Assembly: GCA_021793595.1 (NCBI GenBank) | Contig: JAJYSL010000212.1 | Span: 1-7,356 of the forward strand | Source: Acidobacteriota bacterium | GTDB taxonomy: Bacteria > Acidobacteriota > Terriglobia > Terriglobales > Acidobacteriaceae | Reading direction: 5' to 3' | DNA: 7,356 bases | Shown: in pieces, positions 1 to 6,617 of the stretch | Numbering within the stretch: position 1 is the first letter of the stretch | Layout of the letters: each line of letters begins with the position of its first letter | Position numbers and translations under genes: made by a program | Notes under the pieces: generated by a model | What the model saw: the letters and a program-made list of their open reading frames with translations, nothing else | The model's database searches: none | Told to the model about the DNA's origin: nothing

Positions 1-934
1 GAGGCATCGGAACAAAGGCGATAGGGTTTTCTACGATTCCGGCCCACACATCCGCATCGACTGGCGCAGGTACCAGCGACTTGCCCAGCACCAGGTATTC
101 CGGCATGTTGACGAAATAATTGAGCACTTGATCGTCAAAATCCACTTGGGTTGCATATTGCTTCCACATCTGGCGCGTGATCTCCGAATATGGCTCCTTT
201 TTCGCCGGAGAAATCTCACTGGCGAGATACGTTGGGCCATAACCTTTCAGGAAATCCGGGTGCGTCGCGTCGGAGAAAAAGTACAGTTTTTCTGCCTGCC
301 ATGGATGCAGTCCCTCGCCCCAGTTGGCAATGCCCGCATGCTGGCGGGGAGCCTCCAGCTGTTCTGGAAATGCAACCGGGCTTCCCGCCAGATCAAAGCC
401 TTCTGTGGCCATCACGCCCGAGGCCTGGTGATCACCATGGTTTTCTCCCGCAACGTAGCCGGGCATCCAGGTCAGAATCACCTCCGGCTGAGTAAGCCGA
501 ATGATACGGACGATCTCTTCCAAGGCAGCGCCGTGCCCCACCGTCTCCAGCGAGTGCAAAACATCCTGAGTGGGCGTGTCCTGTCCGCGCAAGAACCATA
601 CATCGGTGACCCCCAGGATAGCGAGCGCGTGGCGTGCCTCCATCTCTCGGACGTCGGCCAGCGCCTTGCTCTGCTCCATCCCAACCGCGTTGGGGCCGGA
701 GTTCCCCCGGGTCGTGAATACTACAGCGACGCGCTTGTGTTGATCGAAGACGGCTTTCGCAAGATACGTGGAGACGGCGGTGTCATCGTCCGGATGAGCC
801 ACTATCAGCAGAACGTCTGCCTTATACCGACTATCCGGAGCCGGGATAGGCGGCTGTACCTGCGGGTAGAGGTGCGCGCAGCCGATAATGAGCAGCCCGA
901 ATGTCGCCACGCATTTCAGCTGAAACGCCCTCAT
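1..934 (-). CDS. PIG-L/LmbE-family deacetylase, probable lipoprotein (3' end outside window)
   Basis: Zn-dependent deacetylase-like protein of the PIG-L/LmbE family, whose members remove N-acetyl groups from GlcNAc-type substrates. From the ATG at 934 the frame is open for 311 codons to the left edge, so the C-terminus is missing. Residues 45-51 read VAHPDDD, the family metal motif (H47 and D50 as expected zinc ligands, D49 as expected base). Residues 166-169 read HGDH, matching the second family motif (HPDH in MshB, with a catalytic His and a zinc His). REMEARHALAILGV and ILTWMPG also fit the fold. The N-terminus MRAFQLK followed by a hydrophobic run ending IIGC (C19) looks like a signal peptide with a lipobox, so I infer an exported lipoprotein. 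GGAG lies 7 nt before the ATG. The gene starts 181 bp after the TonB receptor stop, behind a hairpin, so it may be transcribed separately. The substrate is unknown. Confidence 0.88.
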   Translation of the reverse strand, partial: MRAFQLKCVATFGLLIIGCAHLYPQVQPPIPAPDSRYKADVLLIVAHPDDDTAVSTYLAKAVFDQHKRVAVVFTTRGNSGPNAVGMEQSKALADVREMEARHALAILGVTDVWFLRGQDTPTQDVLHSLETVGHGAALEEIVRIIRLTQPEVILTWMPGYVAGENHGDHQASGVMATEGFDLAGSPVAFPEQLEAPRQHAGIANWGEGLHPWQAEKLYFFSDATHPDFLKGYGPTYLASEISPAKKEPYSEITRQMWKQYATQVDFDDQVLNYFVNMPEYLVLGKSLVPAPVDADVWAGIVENPIAFVPMP

Positions 935-1062
935 GCTTCTTCTCCGTCGCTGACGACCCGAGCAAGCTCCCACGTTTTTCGCTTAGCTGGTCCAATTGCA
1001 ATAACCATGCTAGGAATTGTATGGCAGGCGCGATCCAGACTTTGAACCCTGAGCCAAAGAAG

Positions 1063-1096
1063 CCATGGGTTTCAGCATTAAAGCCGAAACCCATGG
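1063..1096 (-). terminator. Strong hairpin after the TonB receptor gene, possible terminator
   Basis: An inverted repeat with perfect 11-bp arms (1063-1073 CCATGGGTTTC and 1086-1096 GAAACCCATGG) starts 19 nt past the receptor stop codon. After one A/C mismatch the stem gains two more G-C pairs, closing on a 6-nt loop (1077-1082). On the minus strand it is followed by CTTCTTTGG, a weak U-tract, so it may be an imperfect intrinsic terminator or a 3'-end stabilising stem. On the plus strand no T-run follows. It could also be a copy of a dispersed palindromic repeat. Confidence 0.5.
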
Positions 1097-1115
1097 TGCT
1101 CGAGTACCGCCATTG

Positions 1116-4100
1116 TCAGAACATTATCTTTGCGGCCACCTGGATGTTCCTCGGGTCGTTCCGAGTTCCGTAGACCTGTCCGACATTTCCATAATCCAGG
1201 GTATTCGCAATGTTGTAGGACCCTCCATATATAGGGTGGTTCAATGCGTTCAGGAAGTCGGCACGGATCAGAGTGCGAATTTTCGGCGGCCCAAACTCCT
1301 TGGAAACGCTCAGATCAACGTTTTCGGTGGCAGCTTCCCGAAGCTGCGTGTATCGCTGCGGCTCGTTTCCATATTTGAACAGGAATGGAGAGCAACTGCT
1401 GCCATTGGACGTACAACCAACTCCGCCTTCACCTTTATACGCGGCTGGATTGATCCAGTTTCGCCAGGACCTGTGTGCGGGTATCGGGTTGACTCCCGTC
1501 ATATCCGGCAAACCGTTTCCAGGGAACCCATAATTGCCGATCGGGTTATAAGAAAACTGGACAGGGTTGGGCAACGGAAAGCCAGTCGCGACCTGGACGT
1601 CTCCAGAGATGTTCCAATCTCCTAAGGCCTGCTTCACCACCCACGGCGCACTGCCGCCATGAGGTCTGCCCGATCCATACGGCAGTTGATAAGTCCACGC
1701 TACGGCGAAGCTTTGAGGAACATCGTGCGTGCTGATGGCGTAATCGAGCTTAGGGTTGGTGGCATCGCGCCACATGTTGTTGATGGTCCAACCCAGCAGC
1801 GCCTCTGAGCCGTCGTCCATGTTCTTCGACCACTGGTAGGTGACTATTGCACTCAGCCCATGGTTGAAAGAGTGATTGTATTTTGCATATAACGCATCGA
1901 ACTGCGAACGCGCGCCTGGCAACGACCTCGTCTGCGTTAGATACGTATATTCCGGATACGGTCGCAGTGTTTGGTTGTAAGCAATTTTCGGCTGACTTAG
2001 GTAGCTGTTGGGATCCGTAATGATCCCGTAAAACGGATTGGGGACCAGATCGTTCAGATGACTTCCAATGGAAAGGTCCTTGGTCGGAAGTTGATCGAGG
2101 TCGAAATTTGGATTGCCAAACAGCAGCCTGCGACCGCGTACACCCGTATAGCCTACTTCCGCCACGGAATGTGGGCTGACCTGGTACTGGAAATCCATGC
2201 TCCATTCGTAGATCTCGCCGATTGGATGCGGACCTTTCGGCCATATCTGTCCCGCCCCGTATCCCACATATGTCGACGCCCCCTGCGAATTGCCGGTGGG
2301 CTTGTTAAGTCCCTTTGGAAATGGATTGCTGACCAGGTTCGAAGGAATATAGCCATTTCCACCTTGGGTTCCGATCCAGTTCGTGCTCGATGTATATCCG
2401 AGAAACTCGCCGGGACTGTCATAGCCGATCATGGCTGAAGCAGGCCCATAGAAAATTCCGGAACCAGCGCGAGCCGTCAGCCGGTCGCTCACCTGATAGG
2501 CAAGGCCAAGTCGCGGTGCGAAGTTCAGGTTGTCGGGTTGCCATGCGAATCGGTTTCTGCCGTCAACGCCCGCATATTCGAAGGCTCCATTCAGCGGAGA
2601 ACCAAACGCACCGCTAAGTGGGTTGACCGCAGTTTTATCGAAGTACGCCAATCGGTTGTGGCGTTCTGTGGCAGGTCGCTGATTCTCATAGCGTAAACCC
2701 GCAGAGACCGTCAGGCGTGAAGTGGCCCGCCAATTGTCCTGCAAATAGACTCCGAATGTGTGCAGGCTCAACGCCGGATCCATATTGATGTTAGACTGTC
2801 CGTTTCCAGTTCCCATCATGATGGCCGCGATCGAATTGCCTGTCACGTTGGAGCCAGTGACTGAAGCCTGGCACGGCGCGCCTGGAACGCTGGTATTGGG
2901 ATCGCAAGAGGTAAGGTTTCGGTCGAAGTTGAAGTTCCCCGGAGCATCCTGACGGATGTTCATCATGCTTACGTCATAGTTGAAGCCGAATTTCAGACCG
3001 TGCGAACCCAGCTGTTTTGTCACATTGATAATCCCAGTTGACAGGCCACGAATATACCTGTTGTAGCTGGAATAGGTGCTCCCAAGGGTCATGTAATTCT
3101 GCGCATTGACCAACGGTAGCAGATTGGCTTGAAACAAACCCGGCGACAGCCCAATCGTGCTGGCATTTGCTACGCCATAACCAATGGAGGTCTGGCCCTC
3201 AAACCAGCGTGTAAAGGCGCCATACGCGTCAATCGCCCAAGTTGGACTGGGCGTGTACGTGTCGTTTAGAACCACCTGAAGACCATGGTCGTCGTTGCTA
3301 GCCGACTGATCGGCGCCATTGCAGAGGAAGCAGGCAGGAGTGTCGTTTTGGCGAACACGATCCGTCATGCGCGCAAACAGGCGGTTCTTTTCGCTCTGCG
3401 CCCAATCCACACGCCAGTCGAATTTGTCGTTGTCGGTGGCGCCGGGGCCTTGCTTGAAATAGTTGCCGTTGTCATTGGGGCCCGGACCCAGGTCAGGGCG
3501 GTTTGGCAATGGATATAGCGCCACGATCTTTTGCCCTACTGGATCCATCAAGTTGGCCGGAACCTTGTTGCCCGGAAAGGGATCTCGCGTGTAGTAGGTG
3601 TTCCCTGCTGCATCTGTAATCTGATGAGAGGAGTATGGGTTGTAGATCACGTCCAACGAGCCGTCCGGGTTATAAGTTTGAGAAAAGTCTCCGCTGCGTT
3701 CCAGTGCGGTCGGAACCGTCTGGTAGCCGCTGGAATCTGTTTCTGGCTGACGTAATCCCTCATACGCCGCGAAGAAATAGAGATGATGTTTCCTCCACAG
3801 TGGACCGCCGACATTTGCCCCAAACTGATTGCGGTGCAGCTTGCCTTTCGGCGCTCCCGCGTTGTCATTCGACCAGGTGTTGGCGTTCAGCGAGGAGTTC
3901 AGCATGAAGTCGTATACCTCGCCGTGGTAAGAGTCCGTGCCGCCGCGGGTTATCAATTCCACCACACCTTCCGCGCCTCTTTCGAATTGCGCATCGTATG
4001 TGTTTTGGACAACCTGCTGCTCCTGCACCGAGTCTTGGATAGGAGCCACCATTAGGCCGCCCCAATCGACGGCCGTCGATGGGGCGCCGTCGATCAATAT

Positions 4101-4721
4101 CTCGGACTCCGCCGTGCGCCCTCCGTTGATGCCAAATGTGCTGCCATACTGATCGTAGGTTTGCGAGCGGGAAGTCATGCCCCCTTGCGCTGCTGTCGTC
4201 CCGGCCAAATCAAAAACAAAGTTAAGCGGGTTCAACGTGGCGTTCGGCAGAGACTGAATCAGCGCTTCGTCCATGGTCACCGAGTTGTTTGCAGTCTCGG
4301 TGTCCATCAGCACTTCGCTGCCGGAGACGACCACCTTCTGCTGCGCGCCGCCAACCTGCAAGGTGACGTTGACAGTTGCAGCGGTACTGGCACGGAGCTT
4401 CATGTTCTCACGTACAAACTGCTTGAAACCAGGTGAATCGGCTGAGATTCGGTACGTCCCGGGCAACAGGTTGTTGAAAATGAACGAACCATTGGCGGTC
4501 GATGTCTGCACGCGAGTGTCTTGCGTGTCCACATTTTCCAGCGTCAACTTCGCTCCCGATACGACTGCGCCTCCGGTATCGGTGACTGTGCCGGCGATTG
4601 AGCCGGAGAACGTCTGTGCGCTGGCAACCCCACTCGTGAAAATCGCCAGCAAAACCCCGAAAAGAGTCCGATATAGAAATCGCACCGATGCTTGGCTTCC
4701 AACTGTTTCGCGGACTTTCAT
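1116..4721 (-). CDS. TonB-dependent receptor, Oar-like, with carboxypeptidase-regulatory-like domain
   Basis: Outer-membrane importer, 1201 residues from the start chosen here, which is within the usual range for acidobacterial Oar-like receptors. Residues 1-35 form a signal peptide: a basic N-terminus, hydrophobic core around 19-31, then ASA before Q36 as the likely signal peptidase I site. Residues ~40-125 are a carboxypeptidase-regulatory-like beta-sandwich (GTVTDTGGAVVSGAKLTL, then NGSFIFNNLLPGTYRI). A plug-like region follows at ~145-260 (GINGGRTAESEILIDGA at 197-213, FERGAEGVVELITRGGT at 246-262). The rest is a long beta-barrel ending in a terminal Phe (AAKIMF), as expected for BAM-assembled proteins. 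An in-frame ATG 36 nt upstream (4757) is possible, but the ATG at 4721 has a perfect AGGAGG 6 nt before it and gives a cleaner signal peptide. No SusD-like lipoprotein is adjacent. Its own promoter and LacI-like sites lie upstream. The ligand is unknown; the neighbours suggest a sugar or glycoside. Confidence 0.95.
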   Translation of the reverse strand: MKVRETVGSQASVRFLYRTLFGVLLAIFTSGVASAQTFSGSIAGTVTDTGGAVVSGAKLTLENVDTQDTRVQTSTANGSFIFNNLLPGTYRISADSPGFKQFVRENMKLRASTAATVNVTLQVGGAQQKVVVSGSEVLMDTETANNSVTMDEALIQSLPNATLNPLNFVFDLAGTTAAQGGMTSRSQTYDQYGSTFGINGGRTAESEILIDGAPSTAVDWGGLMVAPIQDSVQEQQVVQNTYDAQFERGAEGVVELITRGGTDSYHGEVYDFMLNSSLNANTWSNDNAGAPKGKLHRNQFGANVGGPLWRKHHLYFFAAYEGLRQPETDSSGYQTVPTALERSGDFSQTYNPDGSLDVIYNPYSSHQITDAAGNTYYTRDPFPGNKVPANLMDPVGQKIVALYPLPNRPDLGPGPNDNGNYFKQGPGATDNDKFDWRVDWAQSEKNRLFARMTDRVRQNDTPACFLCNGADQSASNDDHGLQVVLNDTYTPSPTWAIDAYGAFTRWFEGQTSIGYGVANASTIGLSPGLFQANLLPLVNAQNYMTLGSTYSSYNRYIRGLSTGIINVTKQLGSHGLKFGFNYDVSMMNIRQDAPGNFNFDRNLTSCDPNTSVPGAPCQASVTGSNVTGNSIAAIMMGTGNGQSNINMDPALSLHTFGVYLQDNWRATSRLTVSAGLRYENQRPATERHNRLAYFDKTAVNPLSGAFGSPLNGAFEYAGVDGRNRFAWQPDNLNFAPRLGLAYQVSDRLTARAGSGIFYGPASAMIGYDSPGEFLGYTSSTNWIGTQGGNGYIPSNLVSNPFPKGLNKPTGNSQGASTYVGYGAGQIWPKGPHPIGEIYEWSMDFQYQVSPHSVAEVGYTGVRGRRLLFGNPNFDLDQLPTKDLSIGSHLNDLVPNPFYGIITDPNSYLSQPKIAYNQTLRPYPEYTYLTQTRSLPGARSQFDALYAKYNHSFNHGLSAIVTYQWSKNMDDGSEALLGWTINNMWRDATNPKLDYAISTHDVPQSFAVAWTYQLPYGSGRPHGGSAPWVVKQALGDWNISGDVQVATGFPLPNPVQFSYNPIGNYGFPGNGLPDMTGVNPIPAHRSWRNWINPAAYKGEGGVGCTSNGSSCSPFLFKYGNEPQRYTQLREAATENVDLSVSKEFGPPKIRTLIRADFLNALNHPIYGGSYNIANTLDYGNVGQVYGTRNDPRNIQVAAKIMF

Positions 4722-4727
4722 TGACTG

Positions 4728-4733
4728 CCTCCT
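4728..4733 (-). promoter_or_regulatory. Shine-Dalgarno site fixing the receptor start
   Basis: AGGAGG on the minus strand, 6 nt before the ATG at 4721. It decides between this start and the in-frame ATG at 4757. Confidence 0.85.
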
Positions 4734-5043
4734 GAATAAAAGACAAAACACAGCCACATTCCTGGCCGACCTTGTCCGTTTCCACTGCCCTACCTAACGA
4801 CTGCTCGTCTCACGCGAATCCCTCCGTGAAACCAGGGCATCCGACGCCTCAGGCAGAAATTGCGCCTTGCTGTTTTGCAACACATCGCGTTGTCGTCGCA
4901 CCCTTCGCTCCCAGCCTGGCTGAACACCATGAGCCCTTGCGCTCCGCAGGAAGCCTCCTGCGCCTTGCGGCGAGGAAATTTGGGTGAAGATTGTCGCAAT
5001 CATCGGCAAGAACATTGGCACGAAAAGGTTCGTTTTTATTTTT

Positions 5044-5067
5044 GAAACGTTTCCTTGAAACGTTTCA
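5044..5067. promoter_or_regulatory. Tandem LacI-family-like operator pair
   Basis: Two perfect 10-bp palindromes GAAACGTTTC lie at 5044-5053 and 5057-5066, 13 bp centre to centre. The second extends to the 12-bp palindrome TGAAACGTTTCA (5056-5067). A central CG flanked by A-rich and T-rich half-sites is the typical operator form of the LacI/GalR family (compare the PurR and CcpA sites). The pair begins about 10 nt past the predicted transcription start of the receptor promoter, a classic position for repression. A wider inverted repeat, GGTTCG (5027-5032) and CGAACC (5071-5076), encloses the pair. No LacI-type gene is in the window, so the regulator is encoded elsewhere. Confidence 0.72.
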
Positions 5068-5082
5068 TTTCGAACCGAACCG

Positions 5083-5112
5083 AATATACCCCTCCAAATT
5101 CTTCTCTGTCAA
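5083..5112 (-). promoter_or_regulatory. Sigma70-type promoter of the TonB receptor gene
   Basis: On the minus strand a perfect -35 box TTGACA (5107-5112) is followed, after 18 bp, by TATATT (5083-5088), five of six matches to the -10 consensus. It lies about 110 bp past the ribokinase stop and directly precedes the operator pair. The receptor gene therefore probably has its own repressible promoter and need not rely on read-through from the kinase. A second GCTTGACA (5136-5143) lies 29 bp further upstream but has no matching -10 box. Confidence 0.72.
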
Positions 5113-5225
5113 GCCCCTTCTATCCGTTTAAGGTTTGTCAAGCTCTTTTCGCCCAGGAACCGAATGTCAGGCAAGAAGCTACCCTGCCAAATCCGGCACA
5201 GGACAATGCTGAGTCCCGCTTTCGT

Positions 5226-6185
5226 TTATCGGCTTGAGGGCGCCGACTTCTTCCTGGAGCGCCCGCTCCAGAACTTCTTCACTTCACCCGCAGTCGGCAT
5301 TGCCGGTTGCGCTCCGGCTCGGGTGACGGATAATGCTGCTACGGCTCCGGCGAAACGAACCGCTTCCTCCAGGCCCAACCCTCGCATTAAAGCCACAGCC
5401 AGGCCTCCATTGAATGCATCGCCGGCTGCGGTCGAATCCACAACGCGCACCTTGACCGGAGGCACCATCCGCCCCAAATTGTTCGGTCCAGCCGCAAACG
5501 CCCCGTGCTTTCCCATCTTGACGATTACGTTTGCCGGGCCTCTCGCCCTTAGGTTTTGCGCGAGTTCCGCCACCGTAGCCAGATTCAATTCCTCAGGCCG
5601 AATTCCGCACAGTACACACGTTTCCGTCTCATTGGGAGTGAGATACGTTACGTGGCGCAACATCTCACGGGGAAGCGCGCAGGCAGGTGCGGGATCCAGC
5701 ATCAGCGGCACCTGAAACCGAGCTGCCACGGTGCCAAGATACTCCACCGTCTCCATTGGAATCTCCAGCTGCGTCAGGATCATTCCCGCAGCACGCAGTT
5801 GCGATAGGGATTTTTCCAAATCGCGCGGAAGTAATTGTGCATTTGCGCCAGGAATGACCGTGATGCTGTTTTGCCCATCTCCGCCCACCGTGATGAGGGC
5901 CACCCCGGAAGCTGTGCCTTTGGCGGTACCCACCGCTCGCACGTTTACATTTGCCGCACGCAACGACCGACGAAGCCTCGACCCGAACTGGTCATCGCCC
6001 ACCTTCGCGATCATACTGACGGGGAATCCGAGGCGCCCAACGGCAACCGCCTGATTGGCGCCCTTCCCACCATGAAACGTTTCAAACTTTTCGCCTGTAA
6101 CTGTCTCACCAGGCGCGGGGATTCGCTTTCCGGTGCATACCAGGTCAAGATTGACACTTCCTACTACTATGATCGATCGGCGCAT
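5226..6185 (-). CDS. rbsK: Ribokinase (PfkB-family sugar kinase)
   Basis: Cytoplasmic ATP-dependent kinase that by homology would phosphorylate D-ribose at O5, feeding the pentose phosphate pathway. The protein has 319 residues, close to the ~310 of known ribokinases. Family landmarks run in order: GSVNLDL (9-15), PGETVTGEKF (25-34), the PfkB signature GGKGANQAVA (39-48), DPAPA (164-168), TPNETE (183-188) and VVDSTAAGDAFNG (248-260), with D256 as the catalytic base. The last segment and the C-terminal SVTRAGAQPAMP closely track E. coli RbsK. An in-frame TGA directly precedes the ATG at 6185, so no upstream start is possible; a weak AGGTG lies 5 nt before it. The C-terminal tail (SGRSRKKSAPSSR) is basic and unlike the core. 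Related PfkB kinases acting on deoxyribose or nucleosides cannot be excluded, but ribokinase fits best. No ribose transporter is adjacent; the neighbouring importer is the TonB receptor. Confidence 0.92.
   Translation of the reverse strand: MRRSIIVVGSVNLDLVCTGKRIPAPGETVTGEKFETFHGGKGANQAVAVGRLGFPVSMIAKVGDDQFGSRLRRSLRAANVNVRAVGTAKGTASGVALITVGGDGQNSITVIPGANAQLLPRDLEKSLSQLRAAGMILTQLEIPMETVEYLGTVAARFQVPLMLDPAPACALPREMLRHVTYLTPNETETCVLCGIRPEELNLATVAELAQNLRARGPANVIVKMGKHGAFAAGPNNLGRMVPPVKVRVVDSTAAGDAFNGGLAVALMRGLGLEEAVRFAGAVAALSVTRAGAQPAMPTAGEVKKFWSGRSRKKSAPSSR
6073..6084. promoter_or_regulatory. Intragenic LacI-like operator in the ribokinase gene
   Basis: A perfect 12-bp palindrome TGAAACGTTTCA falls on codons 34-38 of the kinase (encoding the F-E-T-F-H region, just before the GGKGANQ signature). 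Extended to 14 nt (ATGAAACGTTTCAA) it is identical to the minus-strand reading of the second site in the operator pair about 1.0 kb downstream. It may be an auxiliary operator, as lac O2 is inside lacZ, or a chance result of conserved codons. Confidence 0.45.
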
Positions 6186-6269
6186 TCAGACACCTACAAT
6201 GAACTCGACAAATACGAAGCAAACACTGAAACACAAAAATAGAGTAGTGGACCATCATGCAAAACGAAC

Positions 6270-6511
6270 ACACGACGATAACGACGGTCTAGTGTATCGC
6301 ACCGATCCTTCGACAGAGACGCGATACTCTATGCGCACCAGGCTGCGCAATGCATTGTGAAGATCGATCAGCAGCATTTCGTGCGGAACTTCGGCGAAAA
6401 TCGCTTGTTCTGCTCCTCGCATGCTTGCAGTCTTCCCGAGACGCTCTGCTGCTGCCGTAGAGTGGTTGATTCGTTCGCCTCCACCAATACGAGCTCTTTG
6501 AAATCACCGAC
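6270..6511 (-). pseudogene. Decayed 3' fragment of mnmE (tRNA-modification GTPase)
   Basis: The 432-bp gap between the glycosidase stop and the kinase start holds no intact gene that I can support. Two pieces in different minus frames resemble the C-terminal part of MnmE/TrmE. One, at 6463-6404, reads TLRQQQSVSGRLQACEEQNK. The other, from 6404 to 6339, includes VPHEMLLIDLHNALRSL, like the end of the MnmE helical domain (typically VPHE-like, then LLLDLY.ALR.LD). Joining them needs a single missing base near 6404. Past 6339 the match fades: RVSVEG (around 6326-6309) could be the RVSTED-like stretch, and in another frame I-H-stop-T-V-V-I occupies the place of the family's terminal IFSTFCIGK. The GTPase domain and 5' part are absent. 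The rest of the gap shows only an imperfect hairpin (6523-6550). The identification is from recalled family patterns, not an alignment. Confidence 0.5.
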
Positions 6512-6617
6512 TCCAAGCCGGGACGCCTCCGTTCTGACGGACGCAGGCGTGCCACATTGAGGTGGACTTTGGCCTCGACGAGGAATGATCGATGGAAAAT
6601 TGAAGGCGGTTTGGGTG

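Larger units (their letters stand above)
4722..5075 (-). other. Long untranslated leader of the TonB receptor mRNA
   Basis: If transcription starts about 7 nt past the -10 box of the promoter at 5083-5112, the receptor mRNA carries a leader of roughly 350 nt. I see no convincing gene in it: the overlapping open frames are rich in Arg, Ser and Cys and resemble no family I know. It contains two adjacent short hairpins on the minus strand: CGCC-GCAA-GGCG with a GNRA tetraloop (4961-4972), and CAGGA-GGCT-TCCTG (4947-4960), the second enclosing an AGGAGG-like sequence. A seven-codon mini-ORF (GTG at 4813, stop at 4790) has GGAGG 7 nt upstream. I recognise no known riboswitch class. The leader is an inference from the promoter call. 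Confidence 0.4.

Noticed and set aside
128..1045. Open frame of 305 codons on the plus strand
   Set aside because: It is antisense and codon-aligned with the deacetylase, which carries clear family motifs; the plus-strand peptide is Arg-rich and shows no recognisable domain.
1016..1046. Possible promoter of the deacetylase gene (TTCAAA, 19-bp spacer, TACAAT on the minus strand)
   Set aside because: The -10 box is good but the -35 match is weak and the spacer too long; not enough to call.
1065..1625. Open frame of 186 codons on the plus strand opposite the receptor's 3' end
   Set aside because: It overlaps the well-supported TonB receptor, starts inside the hairpin and shows no family motif.
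4794..5021. Minus-strand frame of 75 codons in the receptor leader
   Set aside because: Low-complexity, Arg- and Ser-rich product without a clear ribosome site; an overlapping alternative frame is equally open. Treated as leader.
5184..5205. Small bulged hairpin after the ribokinase stop
   Set aside because: Short, bulged stem with no proper U-tract; not convincing as a terminator.
6523..6550. Imperfect hairpin (ACGCCT/AGGCGT outer and CCGT/ACGG inner pairs, 4-nt bulge) after the glycosidase
   Set aside because: No T-run on either side and it lies next to the mnmE-like remnant, so a terminator call is not supported.
6289..6555. Minus-strand frames of 88 and 97 codons in the gap before the kinase
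   Set aside because: Neither alone resembles a protein; together, with a frameshift, they fit better as an mnmE remnant.
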